Source: Candidatus Levyibacteriota bacterium
Lineage (GTDB): Bacteria > Patescibacteria > Microgenomatia > Levybacterales > UBA12049
Assembly: GCA_016186625.1 (NCBI GenBank)
Contig: JACPLG010000003.1
Coordinates: 1-64,000 of the forward strand
Length of the DNA: 64,000 bases
Reading direction: 5' to 3'
In this document: one piece after another, positions 31,791 through 39,404 of the stretch
Numbering within the stretch: position 1 is the first letter of the stretch
Layout of the letters: each line of letters starts with the position of its first letter
Translations under genes and position numbers: made by a program
The notes under the pieces: generated by a model
The model's database searches: none
What the model saw: only the letters and a program-made list of their open reading frames with translations
Told to the model about the DNA's origin: nothing

Positions 31791-33083
31791 ATGAATCCGA
31801 ATTTAATAGAGCAAAGCTATCCTATTGACTTTCGCAAAGATGAGGCGCAAAGTCTTGGAAATCATATCAAGAACCGCCGCTCTGTGGTCTTGGCCGGAAT
31901 GAAAAGGGTAGGAATTAGTAATTTCTTACGTTTCTTTTTATATCACGACGAGATTGCAAAAAAATATTTAGACGATAAGAACTATTTCATAGTTCCAGTG
32001 GACCTTAACGATTTAGTAGAGCGGGAGATTTATCCCTTCTGGGTTCTCACTTTCAAGCGCTTGGCGGATGCTGTTGAAAAGAGGGATATGCCCCAAAAAA
32101 TCAAAAAGCAAATTGATTTTTATTTTTCAGACAGCATCCAGTCTCAAGATCTATTCTTAACGATTGATTTTTTGCGAAAGAGCTTGGTCCTTTTATGTGA
32201 TCAGGGCTATCTTCCTACCATTTTTCTCATAAGATTTGATCGTATGAAAGATGCGCTAAGTCATGATCTTTTTGCAAATATCCAGGGACTTTTGGACGCA
32301 ACACATAATAGGCTTTCATATATATTTACCAGCGCAAGAGCGCTTGATCATATTGAACCTTCTATTTTTACCCGTCAGGAGGTATTGGTTTTCTCTGATA
32401 ACGTTTATGTAAAACCTGCCAAAAAAATAGATGCGCAAATTATTTTTAATTCAAGCATTAAGCAATATAATTTAAAGCTAAACGGTCAAGCAGTAAAAGA
32501 ATTGCTCAGGCTGGTTGACGGTCATGCTCAATATCTTTTATTTGCTCTGATTTCCTTAAAAGAACTTGGTCCAAACATAAAAACAAATGAACTTTTTGAA
32601 TTTCTAAAAAAAGATGAGCGAATTTCTTTGCAGTCCGAAGAGCTATGGGAAAGTTTAACCTCAACTGAGCAGGATATTTTATTAAAGATAGTTGGTAAAA
32701 AAGGGCTGTCAGACAAAGAATTCAAACAAGCTGAATATTTAATTAATACCGGATTTTTTGATTCAAAAACTCTTAAAATTTTTAGTCCTATTTTTAATCA
32801 CTTTATTAAAACTAAGGCGGAAGAAAAGAAGAAAGAAAAAGGAGGAGGGGAATTTTCAAAAAAAGAAAATCTTCTTTTAACTTTTCTTGAGGAAAACAAA
32901 AATGAGATTTGCGAAAGAGAGCAAATTATAGAAGCAGTCTGGCCGGAGACTGAAAGCTTAGGTGTGACTGACTGGGCAATTGACAGATTGGTTGCAAGAG
33001 TGAGAAATAAACTTAAAGACCGTGATAAGAATTACGAAATTGTCACTATTAAAACCCGTGGTTATAAATTAATTGATAAATAA
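31791..33083 (+). CDS. STAND/Orc-like ATPase fused to OmpR-type winged helix, degenerate P-loop
   Basis: 430 residues from ATG 31791. The N-terminus has an AAA/STAND-like layout: VVLAGMKRVGISNFLRFFL where GxxxxGK[ST] is expected (Lys is replaced by Ile), then PTIFLIRFDRM in the Walker B position and YIFTSARAL as sensor 1. The middle is helical. The C-terminal about 100 residues form a winged helix of the response-regulator C-terminal type (LLLTFLEENKNEICEREQIIEAVWPE... DRLVARVRNKLKDRDKNYEIVTIKTRGYKLI). It is probably a DNA-binding regulator that no longer hydrolyses ATP. The next gene starts 2 nt later. Confidence 0.65.
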   Translation: MNPNLIEQSYPIDFRKDEAQSLGNHIKNRRSVVLAGMKRVGISNFLRFFLYHDEIAKKYLDDKNYFIVPVDLNDLVEREIYPFWVLTFKRLADAVEKRDMPQKIKKQIDFYFSDSIQSQDLFLTIDFLRKSLVLLCDQGYLPTIFLIRFDRMKDALSHDLFANIQGLLDATHNRLSYIFTSARALDHIEPSIFTRQEVLVFSDNVYVKPAKKIDAQIIFNSSIKQYNLKLNGQAVKELLRLVDGHAQYLLFALISLKELGPNIKTNELFEFLKKDERISLQSEELWESLTSTEQDILLKIVGKKGLSDKEFKQAEYLINTGFFDSKTLKIFSPIFNHFIKTKAEEKKKEKGGGEFSKKENLLLTFLEENKNEICEREQIIEAVWPETESLGVTDWAIDRLVARVRNKLKDRDKNYEIVTIKTRGYKLIDK

Positions 33084-33085
33084 TA

Positions 33086-33682
33086 ATGGATAAAGCTTTT
33101 GCGCATTTTAAAAAAGTTGACTCCGCTCTTTATGAAATCGCACTTCAAGTTGAGCTAAAAGAACTTGTCAAACCAGAAGATCCTTTTGTTGATTTGGTTG
33201 AGTCAATTATTAATCAGCAGTTATCAGATAAAGCAGCCGCATCGATATTTGGAAGATTCAAAAAATTATTTCCCCGCGAACAAATAAGTCCCGAAAAACT
33301 TCTCAAATTATCAGATCAAAAAATAAGAAAAGCCGGTATTTCTTTCAGCAAAATAAAATACATAAAAGGAATCGCGAAGGAAATAAAAGATAATAAATTA
33401 AATCTAATATCTCTCGAAGGTTTAGCTGATGAAGAAGTTATAAATGAACTAACTAAACTTAAAGGAGTAGGACAGTGGACTGCAGAAATGTTTTTAATGT
33501 TCACTCTAGGAAGAAAAGATGTTTTTTCAACTGGTGATTTAGGACTTCAGAATGCTATGATCAAACTATATAAACTTAAAAACAAACCCAACCGAGAAAA
33601 AATTTTGGAAATTTCTTCTAAATGGTCGCCATACAGAACTATTGCCAGTCGAATCCTCTGGAAGAGTCTTGAGCTTAAATAA
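33086..33682 (+). CDS. DNA-3-methyladenine glycosylase (AlkA-like, HhH-GPD)
   Basis: 198 residues. The helix-hairpin-helix LKGVGQWTAEMFLMFTLG is followed by the catalytic Asp in FSTGDLGLQNAM, and the N-terminal VESIINQQLSDKAAASIFGRF is typical of the family. It lacks the extra N-terminal domain of E. coli AlkA. It removes alkylated bases. It is likely cotranscribed with the winged-helix ATPase gene, which could regulate it. Confidence 0.92.
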   Translation: MDKAFAHFKKVDSALYEIALQVELKELVKPEDPFVDLVESIINQQLSDKAAASIFGRFKKLFPREQISPEKLLKLSDQKIRKAGISFSKIKYIKGIAKEIKDNKLNLISLEGLADEEVINELTKLKGVGQWTAEMFLMFTLGRKDVFSTGDLGLQNAMIKLYKLKNKPNREKILEISSKWSPYRTIASRILWKSLELK

Positions 33683-33689
33683 CCAACTA

Positions 33690-34364
33690 TCAAACTAGCT
33701 CCCAGACGTTAAGGTCACCATTTTTAAGAGGGATTTCACCCTTCCAGCCTTTTACAACCATATCTGCAACCGCTCCCGGATCTGCACCTGTTTGAAAATT
33801 CCACATTTCGGTCTTCACAGCGCCCGGTGAAACACTAAAAATTTTAAGATCCGGATACTCAAGCGCCAAACTTTTGGTGAAACCGATCACTCCGAACTTC
33901 GTCGCACAATATACGCTTCTTCCGGGGTAGGGGATATGTCCTGCGCGGCTGGAAATATTAATTATTCCTTCTTTAATCTGCGGAAGAGCGGCACAAGTCA
34001 TTTTAATCATCCCTTCAAGATTTGTCCTTAGTTGGTTTTCTATCTCTTCAAATGTTTCTTGCTCAAATTTCTCCCAGCCTATTACCCCTGCATTATTAAT
34101 TAATATATCAATATGACCAAATTTCTCTTCGGTTTTAGTGATAGCGTCCTTAATACTTGTATCTTCTTTAATATTTAATTTAACTACCAAAACTTCAGGG
34201 GAGCCAAGCTGAGCGCATTTGTCTGCCACTTTTTGCGCGCCCGCACCATCACTGTTATAAGTAACAACTATTCTTGCTTTTTCTTTGGCAAAAGCATAGG
34301 CAATTGCTTCTCCAATACCTTTGCTTGCGCCTGTTATTAAGACAATTTTATTTGATAAATCCAT
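33690..34364 (-). CDS. Short-chain dehydrogenase/reductase
   Basis: 224 residues. TGASKGIGEAIAYAFA (nucleotide binding), NNAGVIG, the catalytic Ser in INISSRAGH and YCATK (Tyr-x3-Lys) are all present. An NADP(H) preference is hinted by the lack of an acidic residue after strand 2. Substrate unknown. Its ATG overlaps the stop of the PEBP gene (TAATG), so the two are coupled. Confidence 0.92.
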   Translation of the reverse strand: MDLSNKIVLITGASKGIGEAIAYAFAKEKARIVVTYNSDGAGAQKVADKCAQLGSPEVLVVKLNIKEDTSIKDAITKTEEKFGHIDILINNAGVIGWEKFEQETFEEIENQLRTNLEGMIKMTCAALPQIKEGIINISSRAGHIPYPGRSVYCATKFGVIGFTKSLALEYPDLKIFSVSPGAVKTEMWNFQTGADPGAVADMVVKGWKGEIPLKNGDLNVWELV

Positions 34365-34807
34365 TAATTACCTCTTTGGTAAGTTCCCACAAGCTGCGCT
34401 TTATCAATAATGCTCCCATCTATCTCTCTTTCCAACTCTTCACGGCTAATATTTGGGGTTATATTTAACTTTCTGTTGAGCGCATAAATCTTAAAATAAT
34501 AATGGTGCATGCCAGTTGGAGGACACGGAGGAAAATAGCCAACTCTACCCCCGCTGTTTAAACCCTGGATTGCTCCTTCAGGAACCCCTCCTTCTGGAAT
34601 TTCTTTGATTTGGGGAGAAATGTTCCACATCATCCAGTGTGTGAAAGTACCATTTGGAGCGTCCGGATCATCCATTATTAGGGCTAGGCTTTGTGCATTG
34701 GCAGGAGTTTCCAAGATATCCAGATGAGGATTTATATTATCTCCATCGCATGTATAAATTGTGGGAATTATTTGATTTTCCGAAAAAACAGGACTTTTTA
34801 TTTTCAT
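34364..34807 (-). CDS. PEBP-family protein (YbhB/YbcL type)
   Basis: 147 residues: NPHLDILETPANAQSLALIMDDPDAPNGTFTHWMMWNISPQIKEIPEGG and GYFPPCPPTGMHHYYFKIYALN are the two ligand-pocket signatures of the phosphatidylethanolamine-binding protein family. No signal peptide. Role in bacteria unclear. It is the first gene of a two-gene unit with the SDR. Confidence 0.93.
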   Translation of the reverse strand: MKIKSPVFSENQIIPTIYTCDGDNINPHLDILETPANAQSLALIMDDPDAPNGTFTHWMMWNISPQIKEIPEGGVPEGAIQGLNSGGRVGYFPPCPPTGMHHYYFKIYALNRKLNITPNISREELEREIDGSIIDKAQLVGTYQRGN

Positions 34808-34831
34808 AGTTCGATTTTCCTCACTGATCTC

Positions 34832-34885
34832 TTCGAGTCCGAGCCCTCAGAGTCGAGGACCTGAGCGGAGTCGAACGGATCATGA
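34832..34885. repeat. REP-like imperfect palindrome
   Basis: TTCGAGTCCGAG ... CGGAGTCGAA arms around CTCAGAGTCGAGGACCTGAG, sharing GACTC/CTGAG words with copies at 10025-10050, 44685-44712 and 52855-52914. Confidence 0.6.
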
Positions 34886-34903
34886 TTTAATTTTAACCCT
34901 TAA

Positions 34904-35554
34904 ATCAAAAAAAGCAAGCTAATAATAATTCTCCTTGGTGCAGGAGGAGTTTTTTTATATAGCAGAAATAGTTCGCAGGAGCTTCAGCCAAATACGACAA
35001 CCTCCGAAACTTCGCAAAATACACAATCAAGCTTAGGTAATACTCTTACATCACTTCTTAAATCTGGGAAAACTCAGCAGTGCAGTTTTTCTTATACAGA
35101 TGCTGATGGGAGCTCCTCGCAGGGCGTTGCTTACATGTCGGGAAATAAAATGCGAACTAATGTCATAATTACCTCCGATAACAAGCAATCAAACATTTAT
35201 GTAATTAGGGATGGTGATACCAACTATATTTGGGGGTCTGAATTTCCTGATAATTCCGGGATTAAAATGACATTGAACTTAGATGAATTTGAAACTAGCG
35301 AGGACTCCAAAAAATATTTTGACCCAACAAGAAAAGTAGATTATAAATGCAACGCCTGGACTGCTAACACAGCTATTTTTATCCCCCCATCAAACATTAA
35401 ATTTTCCGACCTCTCGGAAATGATCCAGAGTATGATGAAGGTGTCTGTCACACCAACCAGTCTCCAAACATCGCCATCAGCTTCAAACTGCAGTATTTGC
35501 AATTCCTTAACAGGGGAGGCAAAAGACGCTTGTTTGCAACAGCTTGGCTGCTAA
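34904..35554 (+). CDS. Membrane-anchored or secreted protein lacking a standard start codon
   Basis: The open frame extends upstream of the first ATG (35135) to codon ATC at 34904, right after an in-frame TAA. The extension encodes a convincing N-terminus: KKSKLIIILLGAGGVFLYSRNSSQE (one membrane or signal helix), then a Thr/Ser/Gln-rich linker and the external domain CSFSYTDADG. No ATG, GTG or TTG precedes this helix in frame. Either ATC is used, or the start was mutated or mis-sequenced. The C-terminus has four cysteines (CSICNSLTGEAKDACLQQLGC). The 35135 ATG would lose the export signal. Confidence 0.6.
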   Translation: MKKSKLIIILLGAGGVFLYSRNSSQELQPNTTTSETSQNTQSSLGNTLTSLLKSGKTQQCSFSYTDADGSSSQGVAYMSGNKMRTNVIITSDNKQSNIYVIRDGDTNYIWGSEFPDNSGIKMTLNLDEFETSEDSKKYFDPTRKVDYKCNAWTANTAIFIPPSNIKFSDLSEMIQSMMKVSVTPTSLQTSPSASNCSICNSLTGEAKDACLQQLGC

Positions 35555-35562
35555 GTCCTTAT

Positions 35563-35592
35563 TTGACTCTCATTTAAAAATCGTGTTAATAT
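35563..35592 (+). promoter_or_regulatory. Promoter before the Gmad2 gene
   Basis: TTGACT (35563-35568), then 17-18 nt, then TTAATA/TAATAT (35586-35592). The start falls a few nt before the TTG at 35602. Confidence 0.5.
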
Positions 35593-35601
35593 AAATAGGT
35601 A

Positions 35602-36090
35602 TTGAGAAAAAATCCGCTAATTCTTCTGGCAATTTTAATCCCTACAGTAATTATAGCAATTTTGCTAGCATTTAATTTTACTGGGCGAAGTGTTAATCCC
35701 TTTGCCTCTCCGACTCCATTCCCAACCATTGCTTCGGATTCCGAAACAATATCTGATTCTATTACAACTGCTCCGGCTTCATCTGAAAATATTGAAATTC
35801 TATCGCCTCGCTCAGGAGACACTGTTGGGTCAGGCTTTGCTGTCAAAGGAAATGCCCGTACTTTTGAAAGTAATGTTGTAATTAGATTACTGGACTCAGA
35901 AGGCAATGTTTTAATTGAAACATATACTACTGCAAACGCGCCGGACGCAGGGCAATTTGGCCCCTTTGAAAAAGTACTGGAGTTTCAAACAGATGATTCA
36001 GCCGGAACTTTAGATGTTTTCCAATACAGCGCAAAAGACGGCTCAGAAATTGACAAAGTCACAATCCCTGTCATTTTTAAGAAAAACTAA
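35602..36090 (+). CDS. Membrane-anchored Gmad2-type immunoglobulin-like protein
   Basis: 162 residues from a TTG start. One N-terminal helix (about 4-25) and a Ser/Thr/Pro linker lead to an Ig-like domain: IEILSPRSGDTVGSGFAVKGNARTFESNVVIRLLDSEGNVLIE..., ending VDKVTIPVIF-like. The SPRxGDTV/GFxVxGxA pattern is the Gmad2 family, found on bacterial cell surfaces. It ends 4 nt inside the converging RNase J gene. Confidence 0.75.
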   Translation: MRKNPLILLAILIPTVIIAILLAFNFTGRSVNPFASPTPFPTIASDSETISDSITTAPASSENIEILSPRSGDTVGSGFAVKGNARTFESNVVIRLLDSEGNVLIETYTTANAPDAGQFGPFEKVLEFQTDDSAGTLDVFQYSAKDGSEIDKVTIPVIFKKN

Positions 36091-37742
36091 ACCTCAATAA
36101 CTACCGGGAGGACCAGAGGGCGACGTTTGAGTTTTTTAACTAAAAACTTTTCAGCAATATTTCCTATTGTTCTTCTCATGTAAGTCCAATCAGTCACTTT
36201 ATTCTTCTTAGGTTTTAAATTATTTCTTATTTCCGCTGACAAACCGTTAATCAGCTCATTAACTTCCATGCCTGAAAATCCTCTGACAATAATGTTTGGC
36301 CGCTCCACCAAGCCCCCATATGTGTCTATTTCACAAAGAACAATTACTACTCCCTCTTTTGAAATTTTCTCCCTATCTCTGAGAACAAACGTATCAACCT
36401 CCTCACCTGATACTTGGTCAACATAGACATTTTGTAAATGAATTTTATTGCCGAGTCTGGCACTGTCTTTTGTGAACGAAATTTCTTGTCCGTCATCCGC
36501 AAGCAAAACGTTCTTTTCCGAAAATCCATTTTTAATAGCTAGATTTTTATACGCTATCATATGTTTATACGTCCCCCCAATTGGCAAAACGAAGTTTGGC
36601 CTGGTTAGCGCCATCATCAAAGACAAATCATTCTGACTTCCGTGTCCTGAAACATGAATTTGTTCTGAAATATCACTATAAATTACCCTGGCGCCAAGTT
36701 TTGCAATATCATCAATAAGAGCATTTATTGCTTCTTCATTTCCGGGAATTGGATCTGATGAAAATACAACTGCGTCTTTTGAAGTTAGGCTAATATCCCG
36801 GTGATCCCCATTTGCAATTCTTGACAGAGCCGAGCCTTCCTGCCCTTGACTGCCTGCAACTAATAAAACTACTTGTTTATCATTGTAATTTCTGATCTGT
36901 TTCAAATCTATTTCCATGTCCCTGTCTATTTTCATATATCCCAGGCTTACTCCCACTTCCATTGCTTTTATAAGTGAGCGGCCAACAAAGCAAACTTTGC
37001 GGTTCAAGCTCTTGGCAGCATCAAGCGCTTGATTAAGGCGGGAAATGTTAGATGAATAAGTGGTAAAAATAAATTTTCCAGAAGTTGCTCTCATTTCTTC
37101 ATATATTGTTTCTGCAATTTCATGCTCGGACGCAGTAAAACCGGGGCGTTCCGATCCTAGACAATCAGACATAAGACACAGCACCCCCTCATCTGTTTTT
37201 CTGACGATTTTTGAAAAATCCGTTTTCTTTCCATCATATGGGGTAAAATCAAATTTAAAGTCTGACCCATGATAGATATTTCCTGCAGGAGTTTTTATAA
37301 AAATGTTTGAAGTGTCCGGCACTGAATGGGTAATTCTAATAAATGAAATTAGGAAATTTCCAAGTAAAATATCTTTGTCATAGTTAATACTTACTACTTT
37401 TTTCGAAATTCCAAATTCTTTGAGTTTTTCATTGGCAAAAGCTGCAGCAAGAGGGGGCGCAAATATTTCAAATTTACCTCGCAGTTGCGGGAGAATATAG
37501 GGAAGTGCTCCCATGTGATCTTCATGCCCGTGTGTTATTGCAATGCCAACAATTTTTTTATTTGGATTTTTTGTAAAATAAGTTGTATCCGGAAGCACCA
37601 GATCAACTCCTAGCATTGTCTCATCTGCAAACCCCAAACCGCAGTCTACGATCAAAATTTCATTTTTGTATTCATAAAGATGCATGTTTTTAGTAACATT
37701 TGCTACTCCGCCAAGTGAAATATATTTTAAAGTATTATCCAT
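36087..37742 (-). CDS. rnj: Ribonuclease J
   Basis: 551 residues. The metallo-beta-lactamase core has HGHEDHMGALPYIL (about 75-88), the beta-CASP motifs and a C-terminal tail (DWTYMRRTIGNIAEKFLVKKLKRRPLVLPVVIEV). It is a 5'-3' exo- and endoribonuclease for mRNA decay, the likely counterpart of PNPase encoded nearby. It follows the Lon-like gene by 2 nt. Confidence 0.95.
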   Translation of the reverse strand: MDNTLKYISLGGVANVTKNMHLYEYKNEILIVDCGLGFADETMLGVDLVLPDTTYFTKNPNKKIVGIAITHGHEDHMGALPYILPQLRGKFEIFAPPLAAAFANEKLKEFGISKKVVSINYDKDILLGNFLISFIRITHSVPDTSNIFIKTPAGNIYHGSDFKFDFTPYDGKKTDFSKIVRKTDEGVLCLMSDCLGSERPGFTASEHEIAETIYEEMRATSGKFIFTTYSSNISRLNQALDAAKSLNRKVCFVGRSLIKAMEVGVSLGYMKIDRDMEIDLKQIRNYNDKQVVLLVAGSQGQEGSALSRIANGDHRDISLTSKDAVVFSSDPIPGNEEAINALIDDIAKLGARVIYSDISEQIHVSGHGSQNDLSLMMALTRPNFVLPIGGTYKHMIAYKNLAIKNGFSEKNVLLADDGQEISFTKDSARLGNKIHLQNVYVDQVSGEEVDTFVLRDREKISKEGVVIVLCEIDTYGGLVERPNIIVRGFSGMEVNELINGLSAEIRNNLKPKKNKVTDWTYMRRTIGNIAEKFLVKKLKRRPLVLPVVIEV

Positions 37743-37744
37743 AA

Positions 37745-38803
37745 TCAGTTTAAGAGAAATTGTGAAATGTTCTTAGAATTAAGTGTAACTTGGGTATTGG
37801 CTCCAATTTTGCCTTCAACAATTAGACGTGCAACTTTTCTGCAAATTCCTTCAATTGTGCGCTCAAGAGTTCTTATTCCAGAATCATATCCAAGTGGTCT
37901 AATAATAATTGGCCAGGTATTATCTTCAATTTTTACTATGTTTGGAGGAAGTCCGCAAGCTTTCGCAATTTTGGGAAAAAGAAAATTTTTCCCAATCATA
38001 AATTTTTCTTCGTCGCTATAGGACGGCATTTGTATAATTTCCAGCCTATCCAGTACTGCTGTTGCAATATTTGTTGTATTATTTGCAGTTGCAATAAATA
38101 AGATCCTGGATAAATCAACCGGATAATCAATGTAATGATCAGTAAATGCCTGGTTTTGCTCAGGGTCCAAAAGCTCAACTAAAACTCCCATAATATCTGC
38201 TCGGGCATCCTCTGTTACGCGATCCAGCTCATCTAAAAGAATCACGCAGTTTTTTGATTTTGTATGTATCATTTTTTTAATAATTTGTCCCGGTTCTGCA
38301 TCTGCAAAAAGGCGAGACTGACCTCTCAAATCCCTAACATCTCCCATTCCCCCCAAAGGGACTCTTTCAAAATTTCTTCCAAGGCTTTGAGCAATTGAAG
38401 CTGCCAATGTTGTTTTCCCTGTTCCAACTAGCCCCACCAAACAGATAATCGGGGCACGATTGCCCTTCTGTCCATTCTTAAGATTTAGAATAAGGGAAGC
38501 TAAATATTCTAAAATTCTGTCTTTTACATCTTGCAGTCCATAATGATTTTTATCAAGCATTTGCTTTGCGAAGCTTAGGTCTAAATTGTCTTTTGTTTCA
38601 GCTTCAAATGGAATTTGAGAAATTACATTAAGATAATTTGCAACACTTTCTAAATTACTGTAAGTTCCCCCTTGTCTAAGCGATATTTTTAAAATATTAA
38701 TCATTCCTTTTGCTTTTTCCAAAAGTTCCGGCGGAAACCGGGCGGAATTTATTTTCTGGTCTAGAAGTTTGATTTGATTATCTAAGTCCTGGGCAGAATC
38801 CAT
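37745..38803 (-). CDS. Lon-type AAA+ ATPase without LON-N or protease domain
   Basis: 352 residues. After a short coiled N-terminus the sequence is the Lon ATPase module: DKNHYGLQDVKDRILEYLA, Walker A GLVGTGKTTLA, GGMGDVRDLRGQSR (Lon's pore-loop GGxxD-x-RG), Walker B NCVILLDELDRV, DPEQNQAFTDHYIDYPVDLSRILFIATANN, and the small domain RPLGYDSGIRTLERTIEGICRKVA. The N-terminal substrate domain and the C-terminal Ser-Lys protease are absent, yet no decay is seen in the ATPase. It is either an unfoldase partner or a chaperone. Coupled to RNase J. Confidence 0.9.
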   Translation of the reverse strand: MDSAQDLDNQIKLLDQKINSARFPPELLEKAKGMINILKISLRQGGTYSNLESVANYLNVISQIPFEAETKDNLDLSFAKQMLDKNHYGLQDVKDRILEYLASLILNLKNGQKGNRAPIICLVGLVGTGKTTLAASIAQSLGRNFERVPLGGMGDVRDLRGQSRLFADAEPGQIIKKMIHTKSKNCVILLDELDRVTEDARADIMGVLVELLDPEQNQAFTDHYIDYPVDLSRILFIATANNTTNIATAVLDRLEIIQMPSYSDEEKFMIGKNFLFPKIAKACGLPPNIVKIEDNTWPIIIRPLGYDSGIRTLERTIEGICRKVARLIVEGKIGANTQVTLNSKNISQFLLN

Positions 38804-38847
38804 ATATTAATATTACCAGTTAATAGATACTAGATACTAGTTATTAG

Positions 38848-39351
38848 TTAAAAAAATCGAACTGATCTGTATTTACCATCACCCAATACACCTTCATCAA
38901 TTTGTTTTATGTCGGCAAAGTTCCCGTCATCTCCAACAGCAAAAAAAGTTTTGTCGCTATCGCTAATTCCTTTTAATAACTTTATAAAGGGGCTGTATAT
39001 TCTAGCACCTTGAATTTGATATATCACTTCATCGCGGTCTTTAAATTCAACAATCCAACCAACATTCCAAAATTTACGGTAATTTTTTGCTTCCAGAATA
39101 ATATATTTTTTCCATCCACCAAGCAAGGGTATGTGATAAAAAGGGAAACCTTTAACTGAGTGTCTTGATGGATCATCTCCTGTTATCTTTACAATCTTGT
39201 TCTTCGGTACTTTAATTGATGGATAGTTTCTCATGTGCCATCTATGTGTTTCTTGGGGAAGTTCAAGTTTAAAACCACAAAGAATCCACATCAAAGGAAA
39301 AAGTAAATAGTCGAATACTCTAAAATATGCTGGCACTTTCTGTATTTTCAT
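38848..39351 (-). CDS. Unknown protein
   Basis: From the ATG at 39351 (167 residues; a TTG seven codons upstream overlaps a TATACT box). One hydrophobic segment near the N-terminus (YLLFPLMWILCGFKL) and a charged beta-rich remainder with HRWHMRNYP, GWKKYIILEAKNYRKFWNVGWIVEFKDRDEV and ARIYSPFIKLL. No family recognised. Located between pnp and the Lon-like gene. Confidence 0.5.
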   Translation of the reverse strand: MKIQKVPAYFRVFDYLLFPLMWILCGFKLELPQETHRWHMRNYPSIKVPKNKIVKITGDDPSRHSVKGFPFYHIPLLGGWKKYIILEAKNYRKFWNVGWIVEFKDRDEVIYQIQGARIYSPFIKLLKGISDSDKTFFAVGDDGNFADIKQIDEGVLGDGKYRSVRFF

Positions 39352-39404
39352 TTCCAAAATGGAGTATAGCAAAATAAACTAATTACTAGTCTCTAGTCTC
39401 TAGT

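Noticed and set aside
37745..38803. DSAQD at the Lon-like N-terminus as another REP insertion
   Set aside because: Only about 14 of 18 nt resemble the REP family and no palindrome arm is present; likely chance.
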